This document shows, piece by piece, positions 17,101 to 25,020 of a DNA stretch of 64,000 bases. Position 1 is the stretch's first letter, and every line of letters starts with the position of its first letter. The notes beneath the pieces are model-generated. The model saw only the letters and a program-made list of their open reading frames with translations. It ran no database searches and was not told the DNA's origin. The DNA lies in the NCBI GenBank assembly GCA_035443185.1, contig DAORRV010000006.1, positions 20,436-84,435 on the forward strand. The letters are read 5' to 3'. This stretch comes from UBA2330 sp035443185 (lineage in GTDB: Bacteria > Bacteroidota > Ignavibacteria > Tepidaquicellales > Tepidaquicellaceae). The position numbers were made by a program, and so were the translations under genes.

Positions 17101-19005
17101 GATACAAGTACAGCAATTTATAAAATAAATTCTCAGCAATTTCCATCATATGAATTGAATAATGTTTCCTATAATACTGAAAATAATTCTAGCGGACTAA
17201 AAATAAATGATTTTAATGGAGACCTGGTAGTCAGATCATTAGGAAGTAGTGGATCTGAAGCTTCCCATTTTTCTGTACTTGGTAATAGTATTCATATTGA
17301 TGCTGGCGGAAATACCGGTCTGAATCTTCTTAAAGTAAGAAAACTTGACGGTAAAATTCTTCAGCATAAAAATTTTAAACTGACCTTTGGAAATTCTAAT
17401 GATTCAATTATTAATTTTCTGAATACTTTTGATACTACACATTATTTAATGGGACTCAATGCAGCTTATGTTGCAAATACTTTTTTACTTAATGCAAATA
17501 CAATTGCAAAGTTTGCTCAGTTTGGAAGTACTAAACTCAATAACACTAATGTGAGAATTGGCTTTTTCGATTCATGGAGCTTTATCGGATATCTCGGTGC
17601 TCAGCAGTCAGATGTATCAGAAAATTTCAGCAAATATGTTTCAGTATGGACAGAATCAATTTCATCGCAAAATAAAAAATTCAAACAGACATCCGGAACT
17701 GTAATTTTTAATGCAGGTCCTGCAAGGCAATGGCAGAATTTTTCCTGGAATAATGTTTTACTTCCTTCCAACAAAATTTTATTTGATGTGTATGGTTTGA
17801 AGGCAGACGGAAAATCAGATCTTCTGCTTCAGAATATTTCCACTAATAATAATACTAATATATCTTCAATTAATTCTATCCTTTATCCAAATTTAAATTT
17901 TGTTGGAAAATTCAGCATTGATACAATTACAGGAAATAAATCTCCTGTACTTAATTCATTTAAACTAAATTATAAAAGTCCGGCTGAGATCATCGCTGAG
18001 CTTGACGGACTGTGGAAATCAGACTCTGTTGCTGTCTCAGGAAAAGAAGTCAAAGTCGGTTTTAAAATTTATAATGCAGGTGATTTATATATTCCAGGTT
18101 ATGTAGCCAAAATCTATTATCTTAAAGATTTTAATAATGTTCTGATTAAAACAGATACCTTAAATAATCCTATTAATATAAATGGAAATATATCACATGA
18201 ATCAAAATTTAAAATCCCAAACTTGAGATATAATATTTCAAATAATGAAACTTTTTTTATTGAGATCCTTCCAAGGGGAAATTTAAACGAAGCCTTTACA
18301 TATAATAATTTTGTGTATTTTGATATGCTGCCCGGTCAGCAGAATTCAGCTGCCGGTTTGGATATATTTAGTGACGGCAGGGAAATTCAAAGCGGAGATA
18401 ATGTAAGTCTTAATCCTGAAGTAAAAATAATTGTAAAAAATGATCCTGATCTGAGTAACTCTGATCTTTTTACAGATCTTAAAGAAATATATCTGAACGG
18501 AATTAGTATAAATAGTAAATCAACTGCAGACAGAAATTCTGACCGTATATTAAAAAGTGAAAATAGTTTAACCAAAAAAATTAGTTTCAGTAACGAATTA
18601 AAATTTACTCCGGATCTGAATAAAGGTGAAAATCTTCTCAAGATTATAACCGGTAATAAAGACGGCTCATATGATACTACAGATTTCGTGTTGAATGTCA
18701 CTGATGAATTATCAATTGGTGATCTGATCAATTATCCTAATCCAATGAAATCGGAAACAAGTTTTATGTTTGATGTCACAGGCTTTGAGAATCCGGGAAA
18801 AGGCTTAATTAAAATTTATACAATTGCTGGCAGACTGATACGAGAGATCGAAATTCCTGTGAATATTGGGTTTAATACTATTACATGGGATGGCAAAGAC
18901 AGTGACGGAGATCTTATAGCAAATGGAACTTATCTGTATAAACTTTCTGTAACTGGTTCTATTCAGCTTGAGTCTGAAGTAATGAAGCTTGTAGTCCTGA
19001 AATAA
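14122..19005 (+). CDS. C25-family (gingipain-class) cysteine peptidase with T9SS/FlgD-like tail; PorU-like
   Basis: Large exported cysteine peptidase of 1627 residues, either a gingipain-like protease or a long relative of PorU, the C25-fold sortase of T9SS. A signal peptide (about 1-23) precedes an N-terminal domain typical of the family (KLYIADDGIYRISKSDF, DPRTVKIYNLG). The catalytic domain runs from about 400 (DYLIIYPKIF) to 760; the expected His is His631 in FLGHAGSQDW and the nucleophile Cys661 in FSMTCYTG. Ig-like regions fill 770-1530. The C-terminal 90 residues (NYPNPMKSETS, ending with a FlgD-like GxxxxxWDGKDSDG strand) act as a T9SS-type tail. P. gingivalis PorU is considerably shorter, so a cargo protease is at least as likely as the sortase itself. 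Confidence 0.85.
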   Translation: MKLKNFLLVIIIIITAFSDLTFAQNYNWITPNKTYLKLYIADDGIYRISKSDFTNAGINTNNIDPRTVKIYNLGEQKPVYFRGESDGFFNDSDYVDFYGSRNYGGLSNVYNADNQVIFSTNEWYDLNSDTNVYWIEWGGANGLRMVNSSYNAPVNYQQNYSEQILHLEKDKIYWIGQATNANDFSNFSNERYLGESWYWNLLYNGQTLSDTFSLPLLNRNSVNVSLRIFAYPQSASFTVPNEHNVEIKINGIVVTNFLRNDFNRIDTTITFPVNMLSDSTVNTATATYTSSGGFSGTMFFDLFEFKYPQKLKFRNNFAKMKLIGEDTTSRKIKVSGLNPGNQTFIYDVSNNIRITSYSNSADTLIFSARQNSSIEITNKFITKKPLRIIQRQVPDLVSSSNGVDYLIIYPKIFESQVLQLQNHRETYDNFRVKKAEIQDIYDIFSYGIVSPDAIKNFNRHIFYNWQQPRVKYVCLFGRGSLDPKKSSDATIYSENFIPIKGNPSSDNFYSNVNTGTFVFYNQISIGRLPALNVTEAQSMVNNIISYETQPPRSWSKDFTFIGGGVNQVEQELFNPQIIDSLINPHILPNPIKGNPVRIMRYDLNGALTFNITDSVKNQINRGTIAVNFLGHAGSQDWEISMKDPNVLNNNGNFPVVFSMTCYTGKTGEPNFRSFGEKFMNMNNRGAVAFFATSGWGFVYAGSWLNANIYRAFAKDTIRRIGDIISYANNVIKADSLGFTIRHTVNCYTLMGDPALKLQLPVQPEFSISSDDYLLSKKNPSINEPVNLKFYPKNFGLNSDSVRVEMSINRNSQKYFYKENVLYDFSSNDTLSYDFKLDSKGQYQVKFIIDSFNYYPDENKNNNTLIFNLNINNISFVPYKPVINSVIKNDSVEYVGLNPFIKKNEKTITLLLQTDTTDKFNSPIKQIFVNNAPQGVVTKFKTLLPVRDTSKLYFWRTNSIVNGDSSGWSAVQMFKYNPLFTSLNANEKDGENILDTSTAIYKINSQQFPSYELNNVSYNTENNSSGLKINDFNGDLVVRSLGSSGSEASHFSVLGNSIHIDAGGNTGLNLLKVRKLDGKILQHKNFKLTFGNSNDSIINFLNTFDTTHYLMGLNAAYVANTFLLNANTIAKFAQFGSTKLNNTNVRIGFFDSWSFIGYLGAQQSDVSENFSKYVSVWTESISSQNKKFKQTSGTVIFNAGPARQWQNFSWNNVLLPSNKILFDVYGLKADGKSDLLLQNISTNNNTNISSINSILYPNLNFVGKFSIDTITGNKSPVLNSFKLNYKSPAEIIAELDGLWKSDSVAVSGKEVKVGFKIYNAGDLYIPGYVAKIYYLKDFNNVLIKTDTLNNPININGNISHESKFKIPNLRYNISNNETFFIEILPRGNLNEAFTYNNFVYFDMLPGQQNSAAGLDIFSDGREIQSGDNVSLNPEVKIIVKNDPDLSNSDLFTDLKEIYLNGISINSKSTADRNSDRILKSENSLTKKISFSNELKFTPDLNKGENLLKIITGNKDGSYDTTDFVLNVTDELSIGDLINYPNPMKSETSFMFDVTGFENPGKGLIKIYTIAGRLIREIEIPVNIGFNTITWDGKDSDGDLIANGTYLYKLSVTGSIQLESEVMKLVVLK

Positions 19006-19026
19006 AAAAAATAGGGCAGATAGATA

Positions 19027-19482
19027 TTATTCTTTTCCGACTTTTACTATCTCAGCATTCAGATGTTCGATGAAACTATTGACATTGTCTTTCATAATTT
19101 GAACTTCATATTCATCCTTTATAATATCGTCAGCCGGCAGATTTTTATCTTTTAGAATTTTAACTGCTTCTAAGTCACTGTCTATCAGATTTAAAAACTG
19201 CTCCTTTAAAGCATCGGATCCACCATAGTTTTTTACAGTTTCCATTTTATTTACAGATGCAAAAAGATTGTTTAACTTTGATTCAAAAAATTTCAGATCC
19301 TCTGCTTTATTAATTCCTGATGTATATTCTCTCAGTAGCGTTACATCATTATTCATCCTGTAAAGAAATTCAAATTTATTTCTCTGAAGTCCCTGACTGA
19401 TTTTATCACAGCCGTATATTGAAAAAATTATTTCCAATGCAATTAATATTGTAAATAGTTTACTGAATTTAAAATGCTTCAT
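19027..19482 (-). CDS. Small predicted lipoprotein, function unknown
   Basis: A 151-residue protein with a hydrophobic N-terminal segment ending in the lipobox-like IYGC (Cys at about 25), so probably a lipid-anchored envelope protein. The rest is mostly helical and charged (KAEDLKFFESKLNNLFASV, IKDEYEVQIMKDNVNSF) with no motif I recognise. Its ATG lies 14 bases inside the end of tsaD, so it is probably cotranscribed with it. It is convergent with the C25 peptidase gene, 21 bases away, with no clear terminator between. Confidence 0.7.
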   Translation of the reverse strand: MKHFKFSKLFTILIALEIIFSIYGCDKISQGLQRNKFEFLYRMNNDVTLLREYTSGINKAEDLKFFESKLNNLFASVNKMETVKNYGGSDALKEQFLNLIDSDLEAVKILKDKNLPADDIIKDEYEVQIMKDNVNSFIEHLNAEIVKVGKE

Positions 19483-20503
19483 AATCTAATCTGGGTTTAG
19501 CTAAATGGGTTAATGAATCGTTTTCAAAATAATTTGTATCTTTTGTAATTTGCGAATATTTATATTTGAAAAATGCTGTAATGCCTATCATTGCTGCATT
19601 GTCTGATGAGTATTCGGGTTTTGGGAAATAGATGCTGTAACCTGAATTTTTTAGCTCACTGAATTTTTCTTTTAAACTGCTGTTTGCCGACACTCCTCCT
19701 GATACAGAAATTATTTTAATTCCATATTTCTTTGCAGCCTTTAATGTATTTTTAAAAAGACTTTTAGTAGCAGCTTCCTGAAATGAAGCGGATATGTCTG
19801 ATACAAGTTTGTCATTTTTTTTATTTTCAAAATCGATATTTCTCAAATAATAAAGTACTGAAGTTTTTATACCCGAATATGAAAAATTGAATTCACTATC
19901 TCTGACTATTGCAGGAGGAAATTTATGAAAATCTTTATTTCCATCTTTTGCAAATTTGTCGATCATCTGTCCGCCCGGATATCCCAGTCCGAGAAGTTTT
20001 GCTGTTTTGTCAAAAGCTTCACCGGCAGCATCATCCACTGTGTAACCGATAATTTTATGTTTGAAAAAATTCTCAACTAAAATCAACAAAGTATGACCAC
20101 CTGAAACTATCAGCCCAATAAATGGAAATTCATGTTTCTGACCATTCAGAAAATTGGAATAAAGATGTGCCTGAATATGATTGACAGGAATAAAAGGTTT
20201 ATTCAATGTGAAGGCCAGTGATTTTGCAAAATTCATTCCAATCAATAAAGAACCAATCAATCCGGGTTCTGAAGTAGCAGCTATAACGTCTATATCTTTA
20301 ATATGCTTACCGGATGTTTCTAATGATTCACTTGCAATTTTTGCAATGTTGTTTAAATGTTCACGGGATGCCAGCTCAGGAACAACACCACCAAACTTTC
20401 CATGCGAGATCTGAGATGAAATTATATTGGAAAGTACATTCTCGTTTTCAAGTACTGCTGCAGATGTTTCGTCACATGAAGTTTCGATTGCGAGTATATT
20501 CAT
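19469..20503 (-). CDS. tsaD: tRNA N6-threonylcarbamoyladenosine transferase TsaD
   Basis: Catalytic subunit that transfers the threonylcarbamoyl group to A37 of ANN-decoding tRNAs, acting in the cytoplasm with TsaB and TsaE. The 344 residues begin with the family signature ILAIETSCDETSAAV. The metal-binding histidines are seen as His109 and His113 in NHIQAH, and GGVVPELASREH and SGGVSANSSL fit the ASKHA fold. Length matches the family. The partner genes tsaB, tsaC and tsaE are not in the window. Confidence 0.97.
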   Translation of the reverse strand: MNILAIETSCDETSAAVLENENVLSNIISSQISHGKFGGVVPELASREHLNNIAKIASESLETSGKHIKDIDVIAATSEPGLIGSLLIGMNFAKSLAFTLNKPFIPVNHIQAHLYSNFLNGQKHEFPFIGLIVSGGHTLLILVENFFKHKIIGYTVDDAAGEAFDKTAKLLGLGYPGGQMIDKFAKDGNKDFHKFPPAIVRDSEFNFSYSGIKTSVLYYLRNIDFENKKNDKLVSDISASFQEAATKSLFKNTLKAAKKYGIKIISVSGGVSANSSLKEKFSELKNSGYSIYFPKPEYSSDNAAMIGITAFFKYKYSQITKDTNYFENDSLTHLAKPRLDYEAF

Positions 20504-20633
20504 AAAAAAATTAAATATTAATAATTATTTTTAAACATTAATAGGAAAGTTATGTTACAAAAAAAAAATAATTACGTTTCTATTAATTTTATGAATTAAC
20601 ATATTTTAAAAAATAAATTTGACCTATTAGTTT

Positions 20634-21929
20634 ATGACCCAAAAAGTAAAAATGGATAATAACAGATTCAAAATGTTTTTAATACTACTAATTTCATTCC
20701 TTTTCGTACTTCCGGCTATTTCACAGGTAAAATTACTTATCCCAATGGAATCCAATCAATCAGATCATCTGAAAGCTTACGGTATTGCATACAGGCATTT
20801 GATGAATACAAAAGAAGTTGACTGGCTTTTGAATTACAGAGGCGGATCATTCATGTTTGGATATTCATCTTCACTGGAAGAAGAATGCAAAGCGAAAGGA
20901 GTATCTTACGAACTGCTCGATGGTACAATGACTGCTCAGGTATATTCAGATTCAAAAAATGAAGAAAATAATACAGATGTAGTAAGACTGGAAAAGGTTG
21001 CTAAGATCGCTGTGTATGTCCCGCCCAATGCACTCCCTTGGGATGATGCTGTTCAGATGGTACTGGAATATGCGGAGATTCCTTATGATAAGCTCTGGGA
21101 TGAGGAAGTGCTTACTGACAAACTAAAAGGTTATGACTGGCTTCATCTTCATCATGAAGATTTTACCGGACAGTATGGAAAATTCTTTGCATCATACGGC
21201 TCAGCTCCGTGGTATCTGAATCAGCAAAAGATCAACGAAGATATGGCAGCTAAACTCGGATATAAAAAAGTCTCACAATTAAAACTTGCAGTTGTAAAAA
21301 AGCTCAAAGAGTATATTGCCAACGGAGGATTTTTATTTACAATGTGCTCTGCGACTGATACTTATGACATTGCACTTGCTTCTCAGTTCACGGATATTTG
21401 TGAATCAATTTATGACGGAGACCCTGCCGATCCGCAGGCAAACAGTAAACTCGATTTTACTGAATGTCTGGCATTTGAAAATTTTACTGTCGATCTGAAT
21501 CCGTTGGTTTATGAATATTCGAATATTGATGTGACCGGTCAGCTTCTGCAGATGGGTCAGTTTAATGACAATTTCACTTTGGTTGATTTTTCAGCAAAGT
21601 ATGATCCGGTTCCTTCAATGCTTACACAATGCCACACTTCAGTAATAAACGGATTCCTTGGACAGACTACAGGTTTTCAGAAAAACCTGCTGAAAAAAAA
21701 TGTAACTGTAATGGCTTTGAAAGACGGAACAGAATATGTGAGATATATTCACGGAAATTACGGCAGGGGAACATTCACATTTTATGGCGGTCACGATCCT
21801 GAAGATTATCAGCATGCTGTTGGTGATCCAAAGACCGAACTAAAAGAATTTCCACATTCTCCCGGCTACAGATTGATCCTGAATAATGTATTATTTCCAG
21901 CTGCAAAAAAGAAAAAACTTAAAACGTAA
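20634..21929 (+). CDS. Conserved secreted protein, amidotransferase-like fold (often labelled asparagine synthetase B)
   Basis: A 431-residue exported protein. A signal peptide ends at about residue 31 (LPAISQ); ATG at 20634 or the in-frame ATG at 20652 may be used. Conserved-looking blocks are NYRGGSF, WLHLHHEDFTGQYGKF, GGFLFTMCSATDTYD and HGNYGRGTFTFYGGHDPED. The GGFLFTMCS block resembles the elbow of class I glutamine-amidotransferase-like folds. I believe databases often call such Bacteroidota proteins asparagine synthetase B, but there is no AsnB synthetase loop (SGGxDS) and no N-terminal Cys nucleophile, so that name looks unsupported. The true role is unknown. Confidence 0.7.
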   Translation: MTQKVKMDNNRFKMFLILLISFLFVLPAISQVKLLIPMESNQSDHLKAYGIAYRHLMNTKEVDWLLNYRGGSFMFGYSSSLEEECKAKGVSYELLDGTMTAQVYSDSKNEENNTDVVRLEKVAKIAVYVPPNALPWDDAVQMVLEYAEIPYDKLWDEEVLTDKLKGYDWLHLHHEDFTGQYGKFFASYGSAPWYLNQQKINEDMAAKLGYKKVSQLKLAVVKKLKEYIANGGFLFTMCSATDTYDIALASQFTDICESIYDGDPADPQANSKLDFTECLAFENFTVDLNPLVYEYSNIDVTGQLLQMGQFNDNFTLVDFSAKYDPVPSMLTQCHTSVINGFLGQTTGFQKNLLKKNVTVMALKDGTEYVRYIHGNYGRGTFTFYGGHDPEDYQHAVGDPKTELKEFPHSPGYRLILNNVLFPAAKKKKLKT

Positions 21930-22004
21930 AAGCAGTTAGTAGTTAATAGTTAACAGTTATTATTGGTGCTAAAATTCTAATAAATATACCTCAACTTCTC
22001 AATG

Positions 22005-22061
22005 TTAAACCCTCCCCTTACCAAGGGGAGGGCAGGGTGGGGTTGAAAAAACAAGTAAAGC
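22005..22061. repeat. GC-rich palindromic repeat, copy 1
   Basis: A unit built on ccctcccctt-acc-aaggggaggg followed by cagggtggggttg and then acaagtaaagc. The first part is an inverted repeat that could fold into a strong hairpin. It stands out sharply from the AT-rich surroundings. A second copy lies about 100 bases downstream. Such units resemble the dispersed intergenic palindromes of Bacteroidota genomes (general knowledge, not checked here). Confidence 0.9.
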
Positions 22062-22102
22062 AATAAATCTTTGTTCAAAAAATATTTTTCATAACTCAAC
22101 CA

Positions 22103-22160
22103 TTAACCTTCCCCTTATCCAAGGGGAGGGCAGGGTGGGGTTGTTAAAAACAAGTAAAGC
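22103..22160. repeat. GC-rich palindromic repeat, copy 2
   Basis: Near-identical to 22005-22061, with small differences at the left arm (ccttcccctta) and after ggggttg. Both end with acaagtaaagc, so the repeated unit is about 57 bases. It stands 25 bases before the start codon of the BtuF-like gene, within its leader. Confidence 0.9.
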
Positions 22161-22185
22161 TTAATCAAAAAATAAACTTCCCAAG

Positions 22186-23118
22186 TTGCTGTCTGGAAAA
22201 ATCCTAATAGATCATCGCAAAATTAAATTTATAGTATTCGCATTTGCTTTAAGTTTACATTTATTCTCCTGCAATAAAACTCCCGAAAAGACTGAAAAGA
22301 AATTTTCTATAAAAGATGACGCAGGTATTGATGTAGAATTTTCATCATACCCCGAAAGAATTATTTCACTCGGTCCGAATATTACTGAAACCATTTATGC
22401 ATTAGGTGCAGATACATTATTATATGGCGTTACGGAATTTTGTGATTATCCACCTGAAGTAAAGACAAAAGTCAATACAGGCAGCTATCTCAGTCCTGAC
22501 TATGAAATCATTTCTTCACTCAAACCCGATCTTATTATAGTAAATGTTGAATCTTCAAATAATCCTACTTATCAGTCTCTTAAAAATATGGGTTATAACT
22601 TATTCCTAAGTCACGCAAAAGACATTGAAGGAATTTTTAAAATGGTCAATGATATTGGCATGATCACTAACAGGGAAAATAATGCTAATATACTTTTTAA
22701 TTCTATTTCGGATCAGTTAAAATATAAAGACCCTTCATCAGTTCAAAAGAAAGATAAAACAGTATTGATACTGATTGCAATTAATCCGATGATGACAACT
22801 AACAAGAATACTTTTATTAATGAAATTGCATTACTCGCAGGTCTGAAGAATATTTATTCAGAAGAAGATCAGGAATATCCTGTGATAAATTATGAAGATG
22901 TGGTCAGCAAAAATCCATCTTTCATTATTTTCCCTGCTGATACCCTTGATACAGAAAAGATTGAAATTTATAAAAAAGAATTAACTGAAAAGCTGAGTAA
23001 TTCTGAGGCAGTCAAAAACGGTAAAGTAATTTTTATAGATGATGACATTATGTTCAGACCCGGTCCACGGATCACAGACGCTGTGAAGACTTTGAGAGCT
23101 CATATTAAAACGGATTAA
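22186..23118 (+). CDS. BtuF-like ABC transporter substrate-binding lipoprotein
   Basis: Periplasmic or lipid-anchored binding protein of the cobalamin/iron-chelate class (PF01497-type). The 310 residues have a hydrophobic leader ending in the lipobox-like LFSC, then the family opening ERIISLGPNITETIYALGA, with EFCDYP and later the end VFRPGPR-like region FRPGPRITDAVKTL. No ATG or GTG exists before residue 130, so TTG at 22186 is the only reasonable start. No permease or ATPase genes of the transporter are adjacent. I see no cobalamin riboswitch in the leader, which instead contains two GC-rich repeats. Substrate is therefore open. Confidence 0.82.
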   Translation: MLSGKILIDHRKIKFIVFAFALSLHLFSCNKTPEKTEKKFSIKDDAGIDVEFSSYPERIISLGPNITETIYALGADTLLYGVTEFCDYPPEVKTKVNTGSYLSPDYEIISSLKPDLIIVNVESSNNPTYQSLKNMGYNLFLSHAKDIEGIFKMVNDIGMITNRENNANILFNSISDQLKYKDPSSVQKKDKTVLILIAINPMMTTNKNTFINEIALLAGLKNIYSEEDQEYPVINYEDVVSKNPSFIIFPADTLDTEKIEIYKKELTEKLSNSEAVKNGKVIFIDDDIMFRPGPRITDAVKTLRAHIKTD

Positions 23119-23245
23119 GATAAATTTTCTCTCATGAGCTGCAAAACATATTATTAATTTTTAGAAAATACTGCAATTTAAACTTAAACCTCTTTCCTCA
23201 AATCGCTATATTGTCACTTACCAAAAATTAAATTAAAATAATAAA

Positions 23246-24919
23246 TTGTCAGATAACAAAATTATATTCTCAATGGTGGGAGTAAGCAAGACTTTCCCAC
23301 CGCAGAAGCAGGTGTTAAAAAATATTTACCTTTCATTTTTTTATGGAGCGAAGATCGGCATCATCGGTCTAAACGGTTCGGGAAAATCTACGCTGCTAAA
23401 GATCATTGCAGGGATTGAAGAAAAATTCGAAGGTGAAGTTCATTTCACAAAAGAATATTCAATCGGATATCTTTCACAGGATCCCGAGCTTGATGAAACT
23501 AAAACAGTAAAAGAAATAGTACAGGAAGGCGTTCAGGAAGTTGTTGATGTATTAAAAGAGTATGAAGAAGTAAATAATAAATTCGCCGAGCCGATGGAAG
23601 ATGATGAAATGACTAAGCTTATCGAAAAGCAGGGTGAACTTACTGAAAAGATCGAACACATGAACGGTTGGGAACTCGACGCAAAACTCGAAAGAGCAAT
23701 GGATGCACTAAGAACTCCCGAAGGAGATACTCCTGTGAAAAATCTTTCAGGTGGTGAGAGAAGAAGAGTTGCACTATGCAGACTGTTGCTTAAAGAACCG
23801 GATATTCTTTTACTCGATGAGCCGACAAACCATCTCGATGCAGAATCTATCGACTGGCTTGAACAGCATCTTAAACAATATAAAGGTACTGTCATTGCGA
23901 TTACTCACGACAGATATTTCCTAGACAATGTTGCAGGATGGATACTCGAGCTGGACAGGGGAGAGGGGATTCCGTGGGAAGGTAATTATTCCTCATGGCT
24001 TGATCAGAAAACCAAACGTCTTGCAATGGAAGAGAAACAGGAAAGTAAAAGACAGAAGACTTTGCTGCATGAACTCGAATGGGTGAGAATGTCTGCAAAG
24101 GCAAGACATGCAAAATCTAAAGCGAGATTGCAGGCTTATGATAAAATGCTCAATGAAGATACAAAGAAAAAAGAGGAACAGCTTGAGATATTTATCCCGA
24201 ATGGTCCGAGGCTTGGAAATAAAGTGATCGAATCTCTGGATGTCAGTAAGTCTTTTGGTGAAAAACTTTTATATGAGAAACTGAATTTTTCACTTCCACC
24301 TGCGGGAATTGTCGGTATCATTGGAGCTAACGGTACAGGTAAGACGACATTGTTCAGAATGATACTCGGCACAGAAACGCCCGACAACGGTAAATTTGAT
24401 GTCGGTGAAACTGTAAATATCGGTTATGTAGATCAGGCACATGCGAATATCGATCCGGAAAAAACTGTATGGGAAGTGATCTCAGAAGGAAATGAATTTA
24501 TTGAACTCGGCGGAAAGCAGTATAACTCAAGGGCGTACGTCGCAAGATTTAATTTTGCCGGTGCAGATCAGGGAAAGAAAGTAAGCTCACTTTCAGGTGG
24601 AGAAAGGAATAGACTGCATCTTGCACTTACTTTAAAATCAGAAGCTAATGTATTGCTGCTTGACGAACCTACAAACGACATTGATGTGAATACACTTCGG
24701 GCACTGGAAGAAGGTCTTGAAAATTTTGCAGGATGTGCTGTTATAATTTCTCACGACAGATGGTTCCTTGACAGAGTGGCTACACATATACTTGCGTTTG
24801 AAGGAGATTCTGTTGTTGATTATTTCGAAGGCGGCTATTCAGAATATGAAGAATATAAAAAGAAGAAGTATGGATATGTCGAGCCGAAGAGAGTTAGATA
24901 TAAAAAATTAGTTGAATAA
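23246..24919 (+). CDS. ettA: ABC-F translation factor EttA
   Basis: Energy-dependent translational throttle protein, a cytoplasmic ABC-F ATPase that acts at the ribosomal E site. The 557 residues contain two ABC cassettes: Walker A at 41-49 (GLNGSGKST) and 360-368 (GANGTGKTT), signature LSGGERRRVAL and LSGGERNRLHLAL, and Walker B LLLDEPTNHLD and LLLDEPTNDID. The inter-domain linker and the arm (VKEIVQEGVQEVVDVL region) fit EttA, as does the end KKKYGYVEPKRVRYKKLV. The start is TTG, giving MSDNKIIFSM, which matches family starts. Confidence 0.95.
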   Translation: MSDNKIIFSMVGVSKTFPPQKQVLKNIYLSFFYGAKIGIIGLNGSGKSTLLKIIAGIEEKFEGEVHFTKEYSIGYLSQDPELDETKTVKEIVQEGVQEVVDVLKEYEEVNNKFAEPMEDDEMTKLIEKQGELTEKIEHMNGWELDAKLERAMDALRTPEGDTPVKNLSGGERRRVALCRLLLKEPDILLLDEPTNHLDAESIDWLEQHLKQYKGTVIAITHDRYFLDNVAGWILELDRGEGIPWEGNYSSWLDQKTKRLAMEEKQESKRQKTLLHELEWVRMSAKARHAKSKARLQAYDKMLNEDTKKKEEQLEIFIPNGPRLGNKVIESLDVSKSFGEKLLYEKLNFSLPPAGIVGIIGANGTGKTTLFRMILGTETPDNGKFDVGETVNIGYVDQAHANIDPEKTVWEVISEGNEFIELGGKQYNSRAYVARFNFAGADQGKKVSSLSGGERNRLHLALTLKSEANVLLLDEPTNDIDVNTLRALEEGLENFAGCAVIISHDRWFLDRVATHILAFEGDSVVDYFEGGYSEYEEYKKKKYGYVEPKRVRYKKLVE

Positions 24920-24945
24920 AATTTAATATTCATTTAGTAATTAAA

Positions 24946-24980
24946 AAATTGGATGACTGAATCTTTCTGTCATCCAATTT
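24946..24980. terminator. Bidirectional terminator between ettA and the OM barrel gene
   Basis: Stem of 12 pairs (24946-24957 with 24969-24980, aaattggatgac / gtcatccaattt), 11-base loop, with A-rich sequence on the left and T-rich on the right, so it can end transcripts from both convergent genes. Confidence 0.85.
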
Positions 24981-25020
24981 TTATATTAAGTTTTTATAAA
25001 TTACTATTAAATAAATCTCT

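Noticed and set aside
22005..22160. CRISPR array
   Set aside because: Only two units, palindromic and different in spacing from CRISPR repeats, with no cas genes in the window.
21930..22185. Cobalamin riboswitch before the BtuF-like gene
   Set aside because: No B12-box-like core or multi-arm fold seen; the region is explained by two copies of a GC-rich palindrome.
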